A stretch of DNA of 64,000 nt from the NCBI RefSeq assembly GCF_000715075.1, contig NC_134095.1:62926419-62990418 (forward strand). The letters are read 5' to 3'. The translations under genes were made by a program, and so were the position numbers. The DNA comes from Nicotiana tabacum (taxonomy: Eukaryota > Streptophyta > Magnoliopsida > Solanales > Solanaceae). The notes under the pieces were generated by a model that saw only the letters and a list, made by a program, of their open reading frames with translations, made no database searches and had not been told where the DNA came from. Shown in pieces: positions 11,937 to 24,365 of the stretch (its first letter is position 1; the number at the start of each line of letters is the position of its first letter).

Positions 11937-14900
11937 TGTTGGTACCCAATTTTTCACTGTATATTTTTCATATATACAAACTACTTTCAAAACATATGTA
12001 TGAATATATAAGCATGCCCAAGTGTTTTAGTATTTTCCCATTTAAAAGATTTTTAAAACCAATTTATTGTCCATTGTAGCAGTACAAAATCAATAATTAC
12101 TCCCACAATCATCAATTTTGGTGAATAATTTATTTTATTCCCATATTTATACCAAAATATAGTTAAGGCAATTTTTATATATTTTTATAAATTTATTTGG
12201 TATTTTTAAAGCTAAATTGCATATAATTGCAATTCTAGCCTACTTTAAGATTTAATAACATTTTTATAATCATAAAATTGGTTCCAGTATTTTAAAATTA
12301 ATATTTATATATTATTTACTGATTCGGTACTTTTAATTTGTTTTCAAAATCATTTTTACTATTTTTGTAAAATAAAAGGGAAAACTGGCTATGTAAATTT
12401 TAGCCTCATTTCGTTTCAATTATAGCCCCATTATTATTTCAATTTTAGCCCCCAATTGACCTAATCTTAACCCCCAATTGGACCAACCCAATTTCAATCA
12501 CAACCCAACCCCTTAACCCGTTTATCCAACCCGCCCGGTCTTCCTTTTAATCCAGGCCGTTGATCGTTTTGATCAATGGGCACGATCACACCTTACCATT
12601 TCAATCCACCGACCCTACCCTAATCCCCTCATTTCCATCTCTCAGTCGCCTTTGAATACTCTCATCTCTCAAACTCTCTCGAAGGTTCCCTGGAACCCTA
12701 GCCTCTCTCATCCTCTCCGACCATAACCTCACTGGAATCCATGGCTTCTCAGGCCGTGGATGGCCTGTACTCACCTCCCTCCACTCTCAAACGTCTGGGG
12801 TTCGAAGCTTTGAGGTCTGACCTCAGTGGTGTCCATTCAGATCCTCTCAGATCCATGGTTTTAAAGCCTCCCCGGCCTTACTCCGGCCCATCTAAAGCAT
12901 TTCGAGCCTGGTTCTAACTCATCCGACTCAACATCGAACTTTCTTCCAAGCCTTTCTCATTTATAGGGTTTCTCTGAAACCCTAGCCAATCGAGGTTTTT
13001 ATGTGGTTGTTTTCTTAAATCTATACTATATTTGTGCTCTACTAGAGTTTTAAAACGTTTTCCCCAATTTTTTCTTTCAAATTTTGTTTCTCTTCGATTT
13101 AGGGTTTCTGAAAAAAATTCAAAATGTTTCTCTGACTCTTCCTCTTCTTTTCTTTATGTGTATCTGTCTATGCTATGTTCATATGTTTTGTTTTTCTACC
13201 TAGCATGTTCTTCTCATGTATCTTTATGTTTGCCGTATTTTGCATATTCTTCTATTGTGCTTCATTCTTTCTTCTACTGGTTTCTATATCATGCTTTCAC
13301 ATGTTTATCTTATGTGTTCGTTTACCCCTATGTTCCTTTACTATATTTTCCACTAAGCTTTCAGGTTTTTAGTTGTCTTCTTCTAGACTTTGTTTGAGTT
13401 CTTTGTTAAACATATTTCCTCTATTGTTCTCTTAAGTGCTATACTATCTCGTTTCTCTTCTGAAACTTGTTTAAGTTCCAAGCTTTCTTAAAACATGTTC
13501 TTTATGCTTCAAATCAGCTTTCTCACTTTGTTGTTTCAAACTTGCTATTACATCTGGTTTTTTTTCATAAGTCTCTGAAAAAGACCTCTGAGCCTGTTTC
13601 TGTTATTTGTCTTCTTTTCTCTGTATCTGACTCGAGTTGAAAACCCTAGGGTTTGGGGTTTTTGGTGAGTTTTGATCTTGTGTTTGAGACTACGGTTCTA
13701 TTTTGGAACTCTAGGTTTCTCCGACTCGTTTTGAGTCTTTGTACTGAACTCAAACTTCTTTGACCCGGAACTCTTCTATACTAGGCTTTTTAGCATGATA
13801 GTTCTTTCTTGTTTGATATGTCTGTATGCTTTATATATGAGGAATTTTTACTTCAAAAGGTTTTGTCAACTTGTGATTGATTCAGAATTCCTTTTAATAA
13901 GGATCGATTGATTGTTACTGATTTTCTTTAATAAAACCTTTCTTCACCTTTTCTGGTTGGATTCATTCATACTAAAACTCAATTTCTGATTTTTACTGAC
14001 TGTTGATTGATTGCCTTTCCTTATTTGCACAAACCGTGTTGCTATCAAACTCTAACTTCTGTGTATTTACCCTTCTTGTGCAACTTTGGAAAAGATCTTG
14101 ATCAAACTCTTTCCTTAATTATCTTGCCCGTTTGAAATCAGAATCCCTTAATTGAAGGGAGACCTTATGTGATTGATTTCAAAACTATTTTCTTACCTTT
14201 TCTTACTTGCTTTCTGCACTATAAAGGGCACGACCCTTCTGCACTTTTATACACTTCCAATTCAATACTATTTAAGACCTTGAGTTCAACACTTACACAA
14301 CACTTATTGAACACTTTCAATTTTAATACTCCTACATTCTCAATTCAACACTCTACTCTCTTCTGAAATCTTCTGGTTGTGTGTTTGTAATTTCGCTTTA
14401 CTAATGCTCTTCTCTTCTTATTTCCCTAAAACTGGTATGTTCTAATTTAACTTTCAGCTTCATCCCTTTATGTTTGCTTTGCAGTTTCAACAATCTTGTC
14501 TACTTTGTTGTTTATGTTCAGTATTGAATATGTTGTTCTCTTTGCATCTGTTGCTGTGTGAATTCCCCATACCCTTATTCCCTTCTATGTGTTTGAGTTA
14601 AGATTCAGGCATGGTAGTATCCAAATTGCTGCTCATGTCTGGACCTGATCCTTTAATGGATCCTAACTCCCAAATAATGTGGCTAACAGGCTGGTTGAGG
14701 GTGTGCCAGCAATCCTAATTGCTGGGTATGACCACCAGCCTATCTTGGCCTTCCCCAAAATCCCCTCTATGCACTTGCACTCTCTCTTAGATTCTAAGTT
14801 CTGCCCCCTTCCTATGATCCTTGCTTTGGGACCTTGAGCTCCCTCTAAACTTGGACGTTTGAGGGCTGGCCTTTCCACACTGCACTATAATCCAATTCTG

Positions 14901-16778
14901 CAATATATTTGGGTGTAAGCACTGCCCGGAGTCCACTTGAGACTTTTAGGGAACTTTGACACATCCCAAATAGGAGAAAGGCTCTGAAATTTCATCTTTG
15001 GAGTTGGCTTACTTCATGCTTCAGACAGAAGTCTGAATCAGGCTCTCCTTGGTTGGGATTTTAGCTTTCTGATGTAATTTTTACTTTCTTTTCTTCATTC
15101 TGGGCTGTAATAATTTGTAATAACTCATGGGGGCTTATAGTGAAAAGGGGAGGGGTACTCATGTATGCATAAGGGTAGATATCATGCTCATTAGGTCTTT
15201 ATTTCTACAAATCATGGCAAGTTCTGCATTTCGGCATATTTGAAATCATGTATTAGGGTCTGCACTTCTACATTTTCATATAGAAATCATGTTTTAGGTT
15301 CGGCACTTCTACATTTTCATATAGAAATCATGTTTTAGGTTCTGCACTTCTATATTTTCATATAGAAATCTTGTCTATAAACTTCTGCACTTTTGCATCT
15401 TAGAAATCCTGCCTATAAGTTCTGCACATATATCATATCAATAGCTTTTGCATTTCTGCATCTCATATAGAGAATATGACTATAGGATTCTGCATTTTGC
15501 CTATCATATAGAAAGCATGTCTATAGGGTTTCTGAATACTGTATACGTATCCATCACTAGGCAAACGATATATAGGCTTAAATAATAAAAATTAGCGTTT
15601 TAGACGCCATGCCTATAGGATTTCTGCATTTTTCTAAAGGTTAAAATCAGTCACACTTAGAAAGCATGCCTATAGGAATAAGCAACTAATCTGAATCCCT
15701 CAGCTTGCTTATAAGTTTAAAATTAGTAATAGCATTGCTTAAACGCTTGTAGAACTTATGTTCCTGTTGTTAATAAATTTGATTCTGAAATCAGTATGTT
15801 TCTCTCGTATTTAGATATCATGCCTTTAGGTTTCACCTAAGCAAGCTATAAGGTAAATTAGCTAATTGAATCAGACTCTGTTAATTCCAACCAGCAGGCA
15901 GGTCTGATTCCGGTTTCTTATCTGATATGTGTAATAGACCAGTCTGCCTCCTTAACATTTAAGTTTAATTCAGACCATAACCAGTATCTGCAAGACATGC
16001 TAAACAATCTGTCTTAAAGTGAGGAGGCTTGTCTGAGCCTTTTAAATTGTTATGTGTTTTCCATATCTGCCTTATGTGTTTTTGTTTGTTGCTTTAGAAT
16101 TTTATCCTTTTAAACCATACAAAGCCCAAATCTCCCTTCCCTTTAGGACTAGTAGTCCCAAATGCCTCCGGGACTGATAGGATTGGGGCGGGTACTAGCA
16201 TGCAATAAGTAAATGAAACCATTCCGCGTTTAATACCTCAGCGGGGTGGGAAAGGGTAGATGTGGATATGATGACTGGTGCGCTAATACCACGTGTAACC
16301 CCTCTTCTGAGGAGTGATTATCGGGTATTGCATTTATGTGATCCATATTATTTATAAACCTAGGACCTCCTTCCCTTTACTTGTTTATTTTATTACTTTC
16401 AAAATTTTAAAACTCCTTTTTTCTCAAATTTCAGCTTCTTTGTTTCTTCAAACTTTAACTTATTTGCAATCACAATGTGACAACACCTCATATTTGAAAC
16501 CCTTATTTGCTTATTTATTGTTTCTACTTAAGTTACAATTGTAGCATGGCCGGGAACTACACTAGTGGATCTTGAGGGGTGCCTAACACCTTCCCCTCGA
16601 GATAATTTCTATCCCTTACCCAAACTCTAGTTTTTCTAAACAAATTCTTCCTAGTGTCCTAATGCACTTAATCATTAGGTGGCGACTCTTCAAATCAAAA
16701 AACCCAATTCCCAAAAGGGAACGAGTTGTCCTCCCAAATGTCATAAACCCGATTTCACGAGAAAAAAGGGGCACGACA
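11937..16778 (+). repeat. E3 5' LTR (4842 bp)
   Basis: Starts TGTTGGTACCC and ends GCACGACA. It aligns over its whole length with 24980-29806. The candidate TATA box is at 14219-14226. A loosely repeated ~50-bp unit (GAAATCATGTTTTAGG plus TCTGCACTTCTAC) fills about 15235-15420. Short hydrophobic frames such as the one at 13032-13397 recur in the other LTR and are not genes. Near the end comes a conserved stretch (about 16545-16690, with GGTGGCGACTC) also seen in other Tat-type LTR ends. Confidence 0.92.
14219..14226 (+). promoter_or_regulatory. Candidate TATA box of E3 5' LTR
   Basis: CTATAAAG in a pyrimidine-rich setting, preserved at the same place in the 3' LTR (27269-27276). It would place the transcript start about 30 bp downstream. 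Position and motif are the only support. Confidence 0.45.
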
Positions 16779-16781
16779 GCA

Positions 16782-16799
16782 TGGCAACTCTGCTGGGGA
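16782..16799 (+). other. E3 primer binding site (Ogre/Tat type)
   Basis: TGGCAACTCTGCTGGGGA begins 3 bp after the LTR end. It resembles the tRNA-Arg-type primer site described for Ogre/Tat elements, with one apparent change (GGCA for the usual GGCG). Confidence 0.8.
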
Positions 16800-17390
16800 T
16801 TTCTTTAAGGCTTTTACCATTTCATGTTATTTGTGACTTTATGCTTCCTTGAATGTCTTTAATAACTTTAAGTATTTATTTTGCTCTCCTACTTCGAAAA
16901 CTGACTTGGCTCTTTGTTTCTTCCTTTTATTTTTCTTAATGCTTTCTTCTATCGCTTTCCTTTAATACTGTTATAATTATTGTAATTATTACCTTATGAA
17001 TATGCAAATACATGACAATTTGTTTAATTATTATAACTGCATATTCAACATCATATTCCACTCGTGCCAAACAAAATATTATAGAAACGCTTATAATGAG
17101 TGGTTGCGCCCTTCCCATATTATTACCCCTTAAATTTGGCAAAGGTGTATTTGCGGTAAAACCAGTCGATCAACGGTGTAGTCGACGGTTCCGTGTCTTT
17201 CCCTCTTGAGTTGTCACCTCAAGGGTACCAGTCTAATACCCCATAGAAACACTACTCTGTTTAATTGTGCATGCATCACTGTCAAAACCTAGTCGAGTCA
17301 GTTATGTTGTCCACATAATGACTCTTTAAGATAGCCTTGTCCAAAGTCTACTGGGTTTCCTTGGAACCCAAATAGACATTACCACATTCT

Positions 17391-17813
17391 GTGCATTTAT
17401 TTGGAGAACTAAATGTTGCTTATGCCAATTATTGGTATTTAATAGTCGAGTCTGGTAGGGGTAAGGGCCTAACCCTTTTGTCTTGCAGAAACATGAGGCA
17501 CGAGGTCCCCAACTTCGATATGGTTAGCACACCCTCACTCTTGATGGACTGGTGGAGGAGTCTTCCATCAAATGACCAAATCAACGAGTGGAAAGAGAGG
17601 GCCGCCAAAGCTAGCAAAAAGTTAGAATATCTGGAGTACAGTCTGTTGGAATTGGAAGGGAAAGTGAGGAAGAGAGTCACCGACTGCCAGACCGCTGAAG
17701 GACACGAAGGAGAACACATGGCAAAGGCATTTCTACTGGTGAACCTACACGAGCTGGAGGCTTTGATTAACGAGAGCATTCAACCCGAGGAAGGTTCTTC
17801 TGGGACCAAATAG
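17391..17813 (+). pseudogene. E3 ORF1 remnant upstream of gag
   Basis: A 140-codon frame lies between the primer binding site and gag, the place where Ogre-type elements carry an extra ORF of unknown function. It contains MRHEVPNFDMVSTPSLLMDW and a charged helical stretch (NEWKERAAKASKKLEYLEYS, then LLELEGKVRKRV) likely to form a coiled coil. E4 has a much longer coiled-coil ORF in the same position (58835-59801). The frame ends at the stop at 17811-17813. The leader before it (16800-17390) and the piece after it (17814-18114) show nothing recognisable. Function unknown; probably a truncated remnant. Confidence 0.6.
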
Positions 17814-18114
17814 ATAGGAGTTTTCTTTTACTTTATGAAATGTAATAAGGCCAATGGCCACTAGTGACATTTTATTCCTTGTTATTTAGTGTCGTTTTAG
17901 GATTCGTCTACTTTTTATCAATAAAATGAGGCATTTAGCATTCTAAATTCTCCAAATCAATTTGTCGCTAGGTCTACCTCGGGCACAACGAGGCTCCCAA
18001 ATTAGGACACAGTTTATATTCTCGCACTATGTGTTTAAATATAACAACATCTTTTCCTTATAATCTGCACTAACTTGCTACCTTTTTGTTTTTACTTTTA
18101 TTTTATTCCCCTCC

Positions 18115-20282
18115 CCAAAGGTTAGTACGTGCACTCTGGCATCGTCATCATACTCCACAAGATCCAAGTGCCCTCCACCCACTCCTCCTCCTAGTCCCGT
18201 CAAAAATAGGAACAAAGGAAAAATGGAAGATTTGAGAAACATCAGAAAGGAAAACTCGGTTGAACGGGTAGAAATCACTTAGGGTACTCATGTCTCTAAA
18301 GATTGTTCATCACAACTCGAGCAGAAACTGCTGAAATTTCAGGAGGAACATGATCAAGTCCGGAATTTGGCAAGCTTGTCATTTTCCCTCATCACCCCAG
18401 ATGTCAACTTTCCTAACACTCAAAACCCCACACGATACAAAACATCCCGAAACCACAAAACCATCTCGCTCCCCATCACCACTGTAACACTTGCCACACT
18501 TCCAACAACACCCTGCTACTCATCCCTAAACCACTAAACTCTGCAAATGATCATCTCCACACTCACTATAACACCCCCATCTATGTGGAAAACCATACCA
18601 CACTCCATTCCACCCGTCTCAAGCACACCTGAGTCCGATGACAAAGACTCTCTTATCAGAAACCTGGCCACAGAACTCAAGAAGTTGACTAGCCGAGTTC
18701 AGGGTGTTGAATGAAGCAAGGGAATGGAGGGATTGAACTATGAAGACCTCTGCATACAACCAGATGTCGAACTGTCCGAGGGGTACAAACCTCCTAAGTG
18801 CGAAATGTTTAATGGTACAGGGGATCCCAGAGTTCATTTAAAGACATACTGCGACAAGCTGGTCGGAGTAGGGAAGGACGAAAAGATTCGCACGAAGCTT
18901 TTTATGAGAAGTCTGAAAGGAGATGCTCTATCTTGGTACATTAGCCAAGACCCGAAGAAGTGGTCGAATTGGGTAAGTATGACATCCGATTTCATGGACA
19001 GGTTCAGGTTCAACACGGAGAATGCGCCAGATGTGTTCTACATCCAGAACCTAAAGAAGAAACCTACGGAGACTTTCCGCGAGTATGCCACTCATTGGAG
19101 ATCAGAAGCTGCTAAGGTCAGACCAGCTTTAGAAGAAGAACAAATAAATAGGTTTTTCGTCCGAGCTCAAGACCCACAGTACTATGAAAGGTTGATGCTG
19201 ATTGAAAGCCAAAAAATTCCGACATCATCAAGCTGGGGGAGAGGATCGAAGAGGGTATCAAAAGTGGCATGGTCATAAACCATAAAGGTTTGCAGGCTAC
19301 CAACAAGGCTTTACAGTCTGGTGGCATGTCCAAGAAGAGGGACATGAGCATTGTGATGGTTGCACAGAGAACCAAATCCCCTATCAAATACCAAGCCTAC
19401 CCGATGCCTCCACTAACATATCAACCTACCCCAAATTACCAAGCACCCTCGCCCTCTTACCAAGCTCCACCACCTACTTACCAATCACCTACACCACCCA
19501 CATATCAACCTAATTCACCCAGATACTCCCAACCCGCACACGTCTACCAAGCCTACAATACCCAACAAGCCCACTATCAATCACCTCCCTCTCGCCAAAA
19601 CTTTCCTAGACCCCGACCAAATTTTTACCGCAGACCTCCCAAACAGTATACCGCCATTGCCGAACCAATTGATCAGCTGTATGAAAGGCTCAAAGTTGCT
19701 GGTTATGTCAACCCTATCCCTGCCATAACCCCCGAAAACCCCTCCAAATGGGTCAACCCAAACAAAACTTGTGCATACCATTCCGGCATGAAAGAGCATA
19801 CCATTGATGAGTGCCGCTCTCTGAAGGATAAGATCCAAGCTTTGATTGACAACGAGATTATCGTGGCAAAAGAGCTTGCTCCAAACATTCGCAGCAACCC
19901 TTTACCATACCACAAGGGTGGAGCCGTTCACATGATTGAGATAGAGGATGATTGGGACCCCAAAGGATCGATCGAATTAATCGCAGAAGGTGACGAGCCG
20001 AAGAAATCAATAGTCACCCTTAACCCGATTGTAGTCCAGATTCAGCCTTCTAGGGACGCCGAGGTGAATATGTCTGTACCACTTGAGTTTGAAGCACCAC
20101 CCCCTGCAAAGACGCCAACACCAATTGAGGTCAAGTTTGGGTCCCCAAAGGCACCTGCACCATTTGAGGTTGCTGTGTTACCTTCCAAAGCAAGGGTGCC
20201 CATTCCGGTAGCAATGACAGCCATAACACCGTCCACAAAAAGTCTATACCATGGGATTACACAGCCCAGATCTCTATCTTAG
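18115..20282 (+). pseudogene. gag: E3 gag pseudogene
   Basis: Gag coat protein of the element. A degenerate N-terminal part with stops runs from about 18115. The retrotransposon gag domain is clear at 18724-19240: VELSEGYKPPKCEMFNGTGD, RSLKGDALSWYI and ETFREYATHWR. A 1-bp loss near 19213 shifts the frame; the protein resumes at 19269 with GLQATNKAL, then a Pro/Tyr/Gln-rich linker with repeated TYQ/PSYQAP motifs, then a zinc-knuckle-like CAYHSGMKEHTIDEC (CX2HX5HX4C) near 19768-19815. It ends at 20280-20282. Not functional as it stands. Confidence 0.85.
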
Positions 20283-20284
20283 CT

Positions 20285-21381
20285 ATGCTACAAAGCTCTG
20301 ACGCACATGAGAATGCCTTATTGAAGGTGCTGAGTGAGGCGTATGTACCAAGCAACATCACCAGAGGAGAAATGGCAAATATGGTGGGACAGGTATTGGA
20401 GAGTCACAAAATCACTTTTTATGAAGATGAGTTGCCACCAGAAGGGCTGAGCCATAACAAGGCGTTGCACATCACTGTGCAATGCGAGGATTATTTTATC
20501 ACCAGGGTCCTGATCGATGGAGGGTCCAGCCTCAACATTTGTCCGCTGGTAACTCAGAACATTAGAGAAAGGGTTGCATGAGAGCAAAGACGGGGACATT
20601 AATGTCAAAGCCTTCGACGGTTCCCAAAGGTCCACTATTGGGAAAATCAGCCTGTGTTTACAGATGGGGCCTACTTGGTTTGATGTTGACTTTCAAGTAA
20701 TAGATGTGCCGGCATCTTACAACTTGCTCTTGGGATGACCATGGATTCATATCGCTGGAGCTGTAGCATCAACCCTACATCAGGTAGAGAAATTTAAGTG
20801 GAATCACCAAGAGGTGATTATCCACGGCGACGGTAGCAATCCCATATACAGTCGCCAGACCATCCTAGCGATCAAAGGAAGAAGGAAGATAGGCAGAGAA
20901 ACCTATCACCACATCGAGCGAGTCAACGTCGTTGACAAGGATAAATGGTGGGACGACAAATCGAAAGCATATTGAACTGGTACGGAAATGAGCCAGGCAA
21001 GGGACTTGGCAAGAACCTCCAAGGAATCGCTAAGCCTGTCAAGCTGAAAAAACATGGTACCACCTTCGGCTGGGATACGAGTACACTTGGAAAGAGTTCA
21101 ATGAATGGTCGCCGCCATAGTGCGGGCCTTACTATCCGCTGGAGCAACCAATACCACGTTTGAAGCAGACATTCCAGCTAGCCGATATTATCTATGGGTC
21201 AAAAGAAGAGGAAGCACTTGCAGCAGTAAGGAATTTGTTCCTGGAAGACAATGATATGGATTGTTATGTTGTTTTCGAGGAGGAGGGGGAAGAAGGCCCT
21301 TCCATACAGGCAGTGAGCGAAGAAGCATGCCTCAATAACTGGACCATCAGAACCACCAAAGCCCGAAAAGCCTCGGGGTAG
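20285..21381 (+). pseudogene. E3 protease and G-patch pseudogene
   Basis: The retropepsin-like protease would cleave the polyprotein. The active site reads VLIDGGSSLNICP at about 20508-20546, followed by a frameshift near 20560. The same protein continues in another frame (VKAFDGSQRSTIGKI, DVPASYNLLLG, a stop where an Arg is expected, then PWIHIAGAV). A G-patch-like stretch, GNEPGKGLGKNLQGI, lies near 20985-21030, matching the domain order in E4 (55174-56061). The tail to 21381 has acidic residues and no known motif. Multiple breaks make it a pseudogene. 21382-21571 is AT-rich and holds nothing recognisable. Confidence 0.8.
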
Positions 21382-21571
21382 CAAGGCTGAACAAGCATCA
21401 TGCACTATTTTTCATTTTTACTAGTTGACTTTCCTTTTGCCTTTTAATTTCGCAATAAGATCTTCAATGTTCAAAACAGTTATGGAATTTTTCAAAGCAT
21501 TTTGATTTTTTCTTATGAATCTTACTCTTATTACTTTCTCTCATTTACTTTATTTATAGTATTAATATTAC

Positions 21572-22768
21572 TTATCTTGATGAACCAACGACTGTGACAT
21601 GTAACGAGACAACGCGAGAAACGGACTCAGAGGAAGATGATATACCAGAAGAGGTTGTTAAAGAGGTTGAGGATTTTGAGAACAGACCTAAGTCCAACCT
21701 AGACGAGACCGAGATTGTTAACCTGGGAGATGCAGAAAATGTCAAAGATACACATTCTAATTGACAACTGCGCCAAACATACACATTCTAATTGACAACT
21801 GCGCCAAGCACGAGCTGCAGTCATTTGTTGATTGTTTTGCTGGGTATCATCAAATCTGGATAGATGAAGAAGATGCTGAGAAAACGGCCTTCATTACGCT
21901 GTGGCCGTTCGCCGCTTGGGGAATGGATGTCATCAGACCTATCGAGCCCACCACATCAAATGGGCACAGGTTCATTCTAGTGGCAATTGATTATTTCACC
22001 AAATGGGTTGAAGCAGCATCATACAAAGCAGTGACTAAGAAAGTTGTGGCAGACTTTGTCCGCGACCGCATCATATATCAGTTCGGAATTCTAGAGTCAA
22101 TCATTACTGATAATGGCTCTAACCTCAATAGTGATTTGATGAAATCCACGTGTGAAACCTTCAAAATCAAACACAAGAATTCTACAACTTACAGACCTTA
22201 GATGAACGGAGCCGTAGAAGCTGCCAACAAGAATATCAAGAAGATACTAAGAAAAATGATAGAGAAACATAAGCAGTGGCACGAGAAGCTCTTATTTTCT
22301 TTATTGGGATACCGCACCACAGTCCGCACATCAACTGGGGCAACTCCCTACATGTTGGTATATGGTACAGAAGCAGTCATACCTATTGAGGTAGAAATTC
22401 CTTCCTTAAGGATCATATAGGAATCAGAGCTCGACGACGCAGAATAGGTAAAGAGTCGTTACGAGCAACTAGCTCTTATAGACGGAAAAAGAATGAATGC
22501 AGTTTGCCACAGTCAGCTCTATCAGAACAGAATGTCCAAAGCCTTCAACAAAAGAGTCAAGCCGAGATAATTCACACCGGGGCAGCGGGTGTTAAAGAAA
22601 AATTTTCCGCATCAAGAGGAAGTCAAAGGGAAATTCTCTCCCAACTGGCAGGGTCCGTACATGGTTCACCGGGTTCTGACAGGAGGAACCCTCATACTTG
22701 TAGAAATGGACGGAGAAGTTTGGCTAAAGCCGATCAATTCAGACGCAGTCAAACGATACTATGTGTAA
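21572..22768 (+). pseudogene. pol: E3 collapsed RT-integrase pseudogene
   Basis: Only pieces of pol survive. 21572-21748 gives the acidic linker before RT (ENRPKSNLDETEIVNLGDAE). It then jumps to the middle of RT (LIDNCAKHE, FVDCFAGYHQI, EDAEKTAFIT; about 21750-21900). This is joined in frame to the integrase core (PFAAWGMDVIRPIEP, from 21904), so the catalytic YVDD of RT, both RNase H domains and the integrase zinc finger are missing. Integrase keeps D (GMDV), D (ITDNG) and E (AVEAANKN) with 35 positions between the last two, but TAG at 22199-22201 falls between them. The C-terminal domain runs to the stop at 22766 with further stops (22418-22420, 22445-22447). Confidence 0.88.
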
Positions 22769-23142
22769 CCTCTATGCTTTCTTTTATGATATAATTTGAA
22801 CTACGCCTAACCTGATTCCCGTTTAAGAGGGGATACGTAGGCAGCCCTATGGGTAGATGCTCCATTGTATCATGAACTGCAAGTTAAGCGTTGCTCTATC
22901 ATGTTTAATGGTGTTGGACAAAGTTCATTGTTATATATGGTGGATAAGATAGACATAACCAAAACTTTGCCTAAATCTTGAAACTGTTGAGCCACATGCT
23001 TTCTATGGGAAACTATAGACTCTTTCTAATTGTGAATTTCTAGTTATCACACGCACTTGGTGTGCTTGACTTTCTTCAAAATACTTTTTTAACCAAGTGT
23101 CACAATTCAATAAAATTTTCATTTCCCCCGCTATTGGAAACT

Positions 23143-23267
23143 GGGGCAGAATTTTGAGGAGGACCCTCAAAATTCTGAAGTCGATTCTAGCCATTTATCA
23201 TTAACTGCCGTCAAGAGCAGCAGCCTAGTAAATTGGGGCAGAATTTTGAGGAGGACCCTCAAAATTC
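23143..23267 (+). repeat. Duplicated 11-bp-stem hairpin in E3 3' region
   Basis: Two copies of a unit beginning GGGGCAG contain a perfect inverted repeat: arms GAATTTTGAGG and CCTCAAAATTC around a 5-base AGGAC loop, at 23149-23175 and 23241-23267. The copies are 92 bp apart and identical through stem and loop, while the sequence between them is unrelated. Confidence 0.85.
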
Positions 23268-23727
23268 CAGAACAAGTGAAGTTGCAATATCTTGAATCAC
23301 ATCGCAGTCGTCGGTTCATCTAAAAAAAATATTCTTAACTATGCACTTATATTATGCTTTTACTAAATCATGCATGTTCATTACTAAAATTGTCTTGTTT
23401 AGCAACGTTACCCCAATGATACGTACAGTATCACCAGATCAAAGTCAATCAGGTCAAGCAAAGCTAGCGGGGATACGAACTAACATTTCCCCTTTACAAA
23501 CTCACGATTTTTCTTTAGATACAGGCACTTAAGTTGCAAAATCATCAAATGTACTATTCGCTCACTCACAAAGTTCAGGAATATAACTCTCCGAACCGTT
23601 GCATTTGTTTGCAACTGCTATCCGCACAATAGTGTCCCCAGCAGGCACAATATCCCCAGCAATCACGATACCGCAATCCGCCATCAGCTAAGAAAACTCT
23701 ATTGCCATTTGCCATTTTTACTTCCTG

Positions 23728-24024
23728 CATAAGGCTACCATTCTGCCTTCCGAGACTAAGCTCTGTCTCCATCTGCATTTCCTGCATTACATAAGGCTAC
23801 CATTCTGCCTTTCGAGGCTAAGCTCTACCTCTATCTGCATTTTGCTTCATTGCATAAGGCTACTATTCTACCTTCCAAGACTAAGCTCTGTCTTCATCTG
23901 CATTTCCTGCATTGCATAAGGCTACCATTCTTCCTTCCGGGACTAAGCTCTGTCTCCACCTGCTTTTCTTGCATTGCATAAGGCTACCACTCTGCCTTTC
24001 GAGACTAAGCCCTGTCTCCACCTG
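23728..24024 (+). repeat. ~62-bp tandem array, 5 units
   Basis: Each unit starts CATAAGGCTACCATTCTGCC and ends CATCTGCATTTCCTGCAT. Copies start near 23728, 23790, 23854, 23916 and 23978 with several mismatches each. Confidence 0.85.
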
Positions 24025-24365
24025 CATGGCTGAAATATCGCCACTTTATTTATGCCTCGTGTGGCTGAAATATCGCCACTTTATTTATGTCTTGCATGGC
24101 TGAAAGATCGCCACCTTCTATTTACATCTTGAACGGCTGAAATATCGCCACTTTTATTTTTCTTGCATGGCTGAAATATCGCCACTTTCTATTTACATCT
24201 TACATCGACTGAAATACCGCCACCTCGTTTACATTTTTGCATGGTTGAAATATCGCCACTTTCTATTTACATCTTGCATCGGCTGAAATACCGCCACCTC
24301 ATTTACATTTTTGCATTGGCTGAAAGATCGCCTCCTTCTGCATCTCATGGGCTGAAAGATTGCCA
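24025..24365 (+). repeat. ~40-bp tandem array (GGCTGAAATATCGCCAC units)
   Basis: Roughly nine imperfect units containing GGCTGAAATATCGCCACTTT follow directly on the 62-bp array. The spacing varies between about 35 and 45 bp. Confidence 0.8.

Noticed and set aside
13032..13397. Hydrophobic Phe/Leu/Ser-rich frame of 121 codons (and its copy at 26064-26396)
   Set aside because: It lies inside both E3 LTRs, has no conserved start or motif, and comes from T-rich sequence.
16782..16799. tRNA-like match
   Set aside because: It is the 18-bp primer binding site only; no full cloverleaf is present.
17429..17779. 116-codon minus-strand frame
   Set aside because: Antisense of the E3 ORF1 remnant.
20985..21030. 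G-patch motif as a sign of a host RNA-processing gene
   Set aside because: The same motif follows protease in E4, so it is part of the Tat polyprotein.
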